Shown here: positions 34,164 through 38,063 of the stretch, in pieces | Numbering within the stretch: position 1 is the stretch's first letter | Layout: every line of letters starts with the position of its first letter | DNA from: Pseudodesulfovibrio sp. | Lineage (GTDB): Bacteria; Desulfobacterota; Desulfovibrionia; Desulfovibrionales; Desulfovibrionaceae | Assembly: GCA_022712855.1 (NCBI GenBank) | Contig: JAFLJT010000030.1 | Location: forward strand, 1 to 38,063 | Reading direction: 5' to 3' | DNA length: 38,063 nt | Made by a program: the position numbers and the translations under genes | Notes under the pieces: model-generated | What the model saw: the letters and a program-made list of their open reading frames with translations, nothing else | The model's database searches: none | What the model was told of the DNA's origin: nothing

Positions 34164-34652
34164 ATGAATCTTCACAAGAAACGGCGTCGGAATAAAGGCA
34201 ATGAATGGGCGAGGAATTTATTCTTCGTGGTCGTCGCTGTTGGTGTCGTGATCACATTTTTCAATCTCGACATCATGCAGAAAGGCGAGTCCGTCTTCAG
34301 TCAGACGAGTAAGAATAAACTCACGTTCACCGGCGACTTGAAGGAAAAGGCCTACTCCAAAAAAGAAGTGGCTAGAATTCGGGCCTTCGTCAAACGTAAC
34401 GATCAGATCAAAACCGCCAGGGTCGATTCGCAATTGCAAGACGATTACAAAAAGCTTTCCGGCTCCAGCCAGATGCTGTTCGAAGTCTATCTGATCATGG
34501 TTGATGGCACCACCATCACCACCACGACCAAGCGCACCACCCGCGACAAGCTTACTGCGAATATTATCGCCAAAATCAAGAAGGATACGCGGGTTTATAA
34601 AAAGCTCATCGATGAAGGGAAAACGATGAACTCACTGGTCAATCCCCAGTAA
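34164..34652 (+). CDS. Small single-pass membrane protein of unknown function
   Basis: The 162-residue protein is not recognised. It has a very basic start (MNLHKKRRRNKGNEWARN), one hydrophobic segment at about 19-34 (LFFVVVAVGVVITFF) and a charged remainder, probably periplasmic given the basic residues on the N-terminal side. The rest is Lys/Thr/Asp-rich (TTITTTTKRTTRDKL) with predicted helix and short strands but no known motif. The ATG at 34164 follows CAGGCGG at suitable distance. It stands 75 bases after the phosphotransferase gene and converges with the outer-membrane barrel gene, 25 bases away. The length and clean codon pattern support a real gene. Confidence 0.7.
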   Translation: MNLHKKRRRNKGNEWARNLFFVVVAVGVVITFFNLDIMQKGESVFSQTSKNKLTFTGDLKEKAYSKKEVARIRAFVKRNDQIKTARVDSQLQDDYKKLSGSSQMLFEVYLIMVDGTTITTTTKRTTRDKLTANIIAKIKKDTRVYKKLIDEGKTMNSLVNPQ

Positions 34653-34677
34653 TTTCAAATCGCGCCCACTTTTCTGC

Positions 34678-35823
34678 CTAGAACCACTCACCGACGCTGA
34701 AGTAGACCGCTTTAGAATCAGGGCCAAAGGCGATGTCCATGCCGAGGTTCATTTTCTCCTCTTCGGCAATGAGATACCTGAGACCTACACCACCTGTAGG
34801 GATAACCGGTCTACTGTACAATTCGTCCGGCGTAGTGCCAATCCAACCCAACCCGGCAAAGATGTTGGTGGACCAGCGTTTGGTCAGTTTGTAACGCGCC
34901 TCACCCTGGATGGACGACGACTGTTTGTCGATATACTGGGCATAGGGAAACCCGCGTAAATGCAGGGACGGCATATCGAAAAAGGGTGTGCTGCCCGTAG
35001 ACAGATTGAGGTCATAACGAGCGGCCAGCACCAGCCTTTTCGTCATGGTCCAGTAATGGTTGTAGTTGGTCTCCAACTTACCATACTCGAAGTCACCACC
35101 CCATCTATCGTCATAATTCATGACACTGAATTCTAACTTGCCGCCATCGGTGGCGTAGATGCTATGGTCCGTGGTGTCCCATTCTCCCGCCAAACCGAGT
35201 CCGGCTGTAGTGAAAGTGTGCTTGATATCCGGCAGACTGGCGTGAAGGTCTGAGAAATTAATCCCCAGATCCCATTTGAATATGGAATACTTCGGACCCA
35301 CGTACCAGTTGTCTGCTACGCGAAAATAAAACTTCGGTTGGAACGCCGTGACCTTGGCAGAATATTTAATAGGTCGGTCACGTAAAATCGAATCATCACC
35401 AACGCCATAATATTTCAGGTTAAAATCGCCGTATGCCAGATAGACCGATCCCCGGTATCTGTCGTCGTCGTAAAACCCCTTATGGAAAACGCCCGTGGCC
35501 CAACTCTTATTCGTGGTGGCCATGGCTGCCATTCCGGTGATGGATTGGCGGGTTGCGTTATCCGTCCGTTCCTCGTCGTTCCCAAAATCACCCTCGGGAT
35601 GCATATACATGCCCACGCCGATAATACCCGCCTGCAGGGTCGGATTGACCATGGGAACGGGTGTCACGACGATACGATCGCTAAAAGTCGACCCTTGTTC
35701 CTCGGCCACATCAGACGAACTGTCCATCTGGTCGAGCCAATTAACATCGCCATCGGCAAAGCAGACAGGAGAAAAGCCCGCGGCTGCGATAAGGAAAGTC
35801 AGTATGATGATTAGTTTATTCAT
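34678..35823 (-). CDS. Omp85-type (BamA/TamA-like) outer-membrane barrel without POTRA domains
   Basis: The 381-residue protein has a signal peptide (KLIIILTFLIAAAG, probable cut after VCFA at residue 23). The rest is rich in alternating aromatic strands (KYYGVGDDSIL, NWYVGPKYSIFKW, VLAARYDLNLSTG). HLRGFPYAQY carries the RGF motif of the Omp85 barrel, followed by SIQGEARYKL and the final strand ending VGEWF with a C-terminal Phe. Full-length BamA carries periplasmic POTRA domains; only about 30 residues separate the signal from the barrel here. Such short members occur widely but their role is unknown. The ATG at 35823 was chosen for the signal peptide. It is divergent from the AsmA gene, 153 bases away. 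Confidence 0.8.
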   Translation of the reverse strand: MNKLIIILTFLIAAAGFSPVCFADGDVNWLDQMDSSSDVAEEQGSTFSDRIVVTPVPMVNPTLQAGIIGVGMYMHPEGDFGNDEERTDNATRQSITGMAAMATTNKSWATGVFHKGFYDDDRYRGSVYLAYGDFNLKYYGVGDDSILRDRPIKYSAKVTAFQPKFYFRVADNWYVGPKYSIFKWDLGINFSDLHASLPDIKHTFTTAGLGLAGEWDTTDHSIYATDGGKLEFSVMNYDDRWGGDFEYGKLETNYNHYWTMTKRLVLAARYDLNLSTGSTPFFDMPSLHLRGFPYAQYIDKQSSSIQGEARYKLTKRWSTNIFAGLGWIGTTPDELYSRPVIPTGGVGLRYLIAEEEKMNLGMDIAFGPDSKAVYFSVGEWF

Positions 35824-35976
35824 AAATATCTCATGAGGATTGAACCACACATACGTATGTTGTCCGTTCCATAAATGCAAGAAAAGCAGTTTGCCACCAA
35901 ATTCTTCGGCATTGCACTCCATCGGGTTTCCATTATGATGCATGCTCCCTGGAGCACATAACCACCGGAGCGCGTC

Positions 35977-38019
35977 ATGCCCCTGCCCAAACCTGTTCGC
36001 TGGATACTTCGGATCGTCACCATACTTCTGGTCGTACTTATTCTTGCGGTCTCTTTGATTGCTTTTACCGCCATCCCCATCGATCTGACGCACTACAAAA
36101 AAATAGCCGAACCCGTTTTGTCCACGGCTCTGGGCCGAAATGTCACCATTGATGGCGCGATCACGATGACAACATCCCTGTCGCCGTCCTTCACCCTTGA
36201 AGGCCTACACGTCGGCAATCCCGAAGGATTCGACGGTGACTTCGCAGCCATGAACAAGGCCCATGTCCGGGTTGACCTGCTGCCGCTGCTGCTCCTCAAG
36301 GCCCATGTTCGCGAACTGGCCGTGGAGGGCTTACTTCTCGATCTGCGGGAAAAATCGGACGATACCGCCACATGGATTGTACCACATACCGACACCAAAA
36401 AATCAGCACCAGCCGAACAACCAAAAGCAGATTCCAAAGGGCATTCTTTCACCCTTGCGTCCGATTCGCTCGTTTTGGACAAGCTCGATATCAGCAACAT
36501 CACGGCCACTTATCACAATGAAGCGATGAAAGAACCCATGGTGTTTGTCATGGAATCATGGACAGGCAACGGACTGCCCAGCCAACCCTTTGTCATGGAC
36601 ATGCGTGGCAGTTTCGATACCCATCCATTCACCGCCGCCATCAAGGCCGGCTCCATCAAAGAGTTTCTCGAAACGTCCAAAACATGGTTGGATGTGACCA
36701 TAGACGTGGCCGAAACAACCCTGTCCATGAACGGCATGTTTGATCTGGCTCCCAGTAGTCGGGCCGTGACCGTGGACCTCGCCCTGCGCGGCGACCAACT
36801 GGACAGCCTCAGTCATTTGATCAGGGTCAAGCTGCCCACAATTGTGGACTACGAAGCCACCAGCAAATTCAAGCTTACAGAAGACCGCATCGATATGGAT
36901 GATTTCCTGATCCGCGTCGGCTCAAGCAGTCTCGTTGGCACCATGGACATAGACAATAGCGGTCCCCTGCCTGTGGCAGATATCAAGCTCACAGCCCCAA
37001 CCATCGACATTAAAGACTTCCTACCGCCGGATTTCGCACAACCAGACGACCCAACTGCGCAGAAAGCCCCGAAGGCAGCAGGAACAGCCACTCCACAGCA
37101 AGCCGCCAAAAAGACGACAGAAGAAGTGCGGAACTTTTTCAACCCGGAAGTGCTGAACGCATTTCAAGCCGCCCTCGACATCAAGGTAGAAAACGTCCGG
37201 TCCGGCAAAGACAACCTCGGTAGCGGGCAGCTGCAAGCACAGGTCAAAGATGGCCTGTTCACTCTAGACCCGTTGACCATCAACATTCCCGGCGGCTCGT
37301 TCTTCTTTGCATTGGCGGGTAAAGAAGGCTCCGCCTCTCTCCGAGGTGTGGTGGAAGATTTTGATTTCGGCATCATCTATCGCATGTACCAACCCGAAAC
37401 TGACATGGGCGGCACCGTCAGCCTCAACTTCGCGTTGGATTCCAAGAGCGAGACCCTCGACAAGCTCCTTGCCAATGCCAATGGGTATATCGACATCAAT
37501 TCCCACCCCGAAAACCTGCACGCGGGCATTGTGGATCTCTGGGCCGTGAATCTCGTTGCATCAATCCTCAGCCGAAACGAAGATGACAAAGGCTCTACAG
37601 TTAATTGCGCCGTAGCACGCATGACCATGAAGGACGGCATCCTCACTACAGACGTCTTTGCCATCGACACCACTGCCATGCGCATCTGCGGGCGCGGGCA
37701 GATCGATTTCAAAAACGATAGCATCGATCTCGATGTCCGCCCTTCAGCCAAAAAAGCGGAGTATTTCAGTCTCGCAACGCCGCTCGAAATACGCGGGTCC
37801 TTCACCGATTTCAAATTCGGCATCGCACGAGGCGGCATCTTCGGCACCGCCGTCGGGTTCATCACCAGCCCCATCACCGCCACAGCACGACGATTCGGCG
37901 GCACATCTTCCATGCCACTCGACGGCAGCGACATATGTTCTATGATCATAGGCGCAAAAAACCGCCCCACCACCCCCATCAAAGGCTGCCTCCCCGCCAA
38001 AAAATCGTATCAAAGGTAG
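35977..38019 (+). CDS. AsmA family protein
   Basis: The 680-residue protein has an N-terminal membrane anchor at about 9-33 (ILRIVTILLVVLILAVSLIAF), followed by IDLTHYKKIAEPVLSTALGRNVTIDG, which matches the AsmA N-terminus. SPSFTLEGLHVGNPEGFDGDFA, VRVDLLPLLLLKAHVRELAVEGL and, near the end, GRGQIDFKNDSIDLDVRPSAKK are AsmA repeats. The family spans the periplasm with a bridge-like beta structure and is linked to lipid movement to the outer membrane. It ends 44 bases before the window edge. The ATG follows CGGAGCGCG. Divergence from the Omp85-like gene suggests both serve the cell envelope. Confidence 0.92.
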   Translation: MPLPKPVRWILRIVTILLVVLILAVSLIAFTAIPIDLTHYKKIAEPVLSTALGRNVTIDGAITMTTSLSPSFTLEGLHVGNPEGFDGDFAAMNKAHVRVDLLPLLLLKAHVRELAVEGLLLDLREKSDDTATWIVPHTDTKKSAPAEQPKADSKGHSFTLASDSLVLDKLDISNITATYHNEAMKEPMVFVMESWTGNGLPSQPFVMDMRGSFDTHPFTAAIKAGSIKEFLETSKTWLDVTIDVAETTLSMNGMFDLAPSSRAVTVDLALRGDQLDSLSHLIRVKLPTIVDYEATSKFKLTEDRIDMDDFLIRVGSSSLVGTMDIDNSGPLPVADIKLTAPTIDIKDFLPPDFAQPDDPTAQKAPKAAGTATPQQAAKKTTEEVRNFFNPEVLNAFQAALDIKVENVRSGKDNLGSGQLQAQVKDGLFTLDPLTINIPGGSFFFALAGKEGSASLRGVVEDFDFGIIYRMYQPETDMGGTVSLNFALDSKSETLDKLLANANGYIDINSHPENLHAGIVDLWAVNLVASILSRNEDDKGSTVNCAVARMTMKDGILTTDVFAIDTTAMRICGRGQIDFKNDSIDLDVRPSAKKAEYFSLATPLEIRGSFTDFKFGIARGGIFGTAVGFITSPITATARRFGGTSSMPLDGSDICSMIIGAKNRPTTPIKGCLPAKKSYQR

Positions 38020-38063
38020 AGAGAGGATGCGTCCGGCGGCTGGGGGGAAGGGAAGAGGGAAAC
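38020..38063. other. Edge of a GC-rich intergenic block, possibly a dispersed repeat
   Basis: The last 44 bases read into a G-rich stretch (TCCGGCGGCTGGGGGGAA then GGGAAGAGGGAAAC). It resembles in style the GC-rich flank of the hairpin at 31299-31330 in reverse orientation (CCGCCTTCAGCGGGACCAGAGAACCC). It may be the first half of a similar element, cut by the window edge. Confidence 0.2.

Noticed and set aside
1-38063. CRISPR arrays, tRNA or rRNA genes, insertion sequences, integrases
   Set aside because: I looked for regularly spaced repeats, cloverleaf-like sequences and transposase or integrase motifs and saw none.

Overview
The window reads as part of a large surface-glycan or protein-glycosylation locus from a Gram-negative bacterium. 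The C-rich third codon positions, the GC-rich intergenic hairpin blocks and the gene styles suggest a member of the Desulfovibrionaceae (sulfate-reducing, formerly Deltaproteobacteria). That assignment is inference; there is no rRNA gene or other decisive marker here. An Omp85-like outer-membrane barrel and an AsmA protein at the right end independently support a two-membrane cell.

Layout. (1) Positions 1-1230, minus strand: the start of a radical SAM protein, cut by the window edge, and galE. (2) 1689-7772, plus strand: a compact run of metallophosphoesterase, ATP-grasp ligase, radical SAM/SPASM enzyme, three-domain C-methyltransferase-like protein, CE4-type deacetylase and ArnA-like formyltransferase. 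(3) 7818-13552, minus strand: a six-gene operon with four overlapping gene junctions. It encodes an intact acylneuraminate-type cytidylyltransferase, a degenerate relative of it, an acetyltransferase, an epimerase, a DegT aminotransferase and a glycosyltransferase. (4) 13992-21830, plus strand: a GT2 glycosyltransferase, a CDP-paratose-2-epimerase-like protein, a broken sulfotransferase remnant, a WbpB/WbpD/WbpE-like amino-sugar module, a CgeB-like glycosyltransferase with an extra C-terminal region, a canonical formyltransferase and an O-methyltransferase-like protein. (5) 21884-23728, minus strand: a glutamine-dependent asparagine synthetase-type amidotransferase. (6) 23952-29350, plus strand: a CgeB-like glycosyltransferase, FkbM methyltransferase, GT4 glycosyltransferase, epimerase and UDP-sulfoquinovose synthase. 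(7) 29448-31103: NAD+ synthetase. (8) 31559-34088: a fused CDP-ribitol synthase and a CDP-ribitol/glycerol phosphotransferase. (9) 34164-38019: a small membrane-anchored protein, an Omp85-like barrel and an AsmA protein.

How it fits together. The locus appears to make several unusual activated sugars: CMP/CDP-linked sugars, diacetamido sugars, N-formyl sugars, UDP-sulfoquinovose and CDP-ribitol. It also encodes the soluble transferases to assemble and decorate them. No Wzx/Wzy, ABC exporter, initiating phosphoglycosyltransferase or other multi-spanning membrane protein is visible. That leaves cytoplasmic glycosylation, for example of flagellin, or export genes lying outside the window. The most notable items are the sulfoquinovose synthase, the ATP-grasp/radical SAM/deacetylase/formyltransferase cassette, the intact-plus-degenerate cytidylyltransferase pair, and the sulfotransferase fossil.
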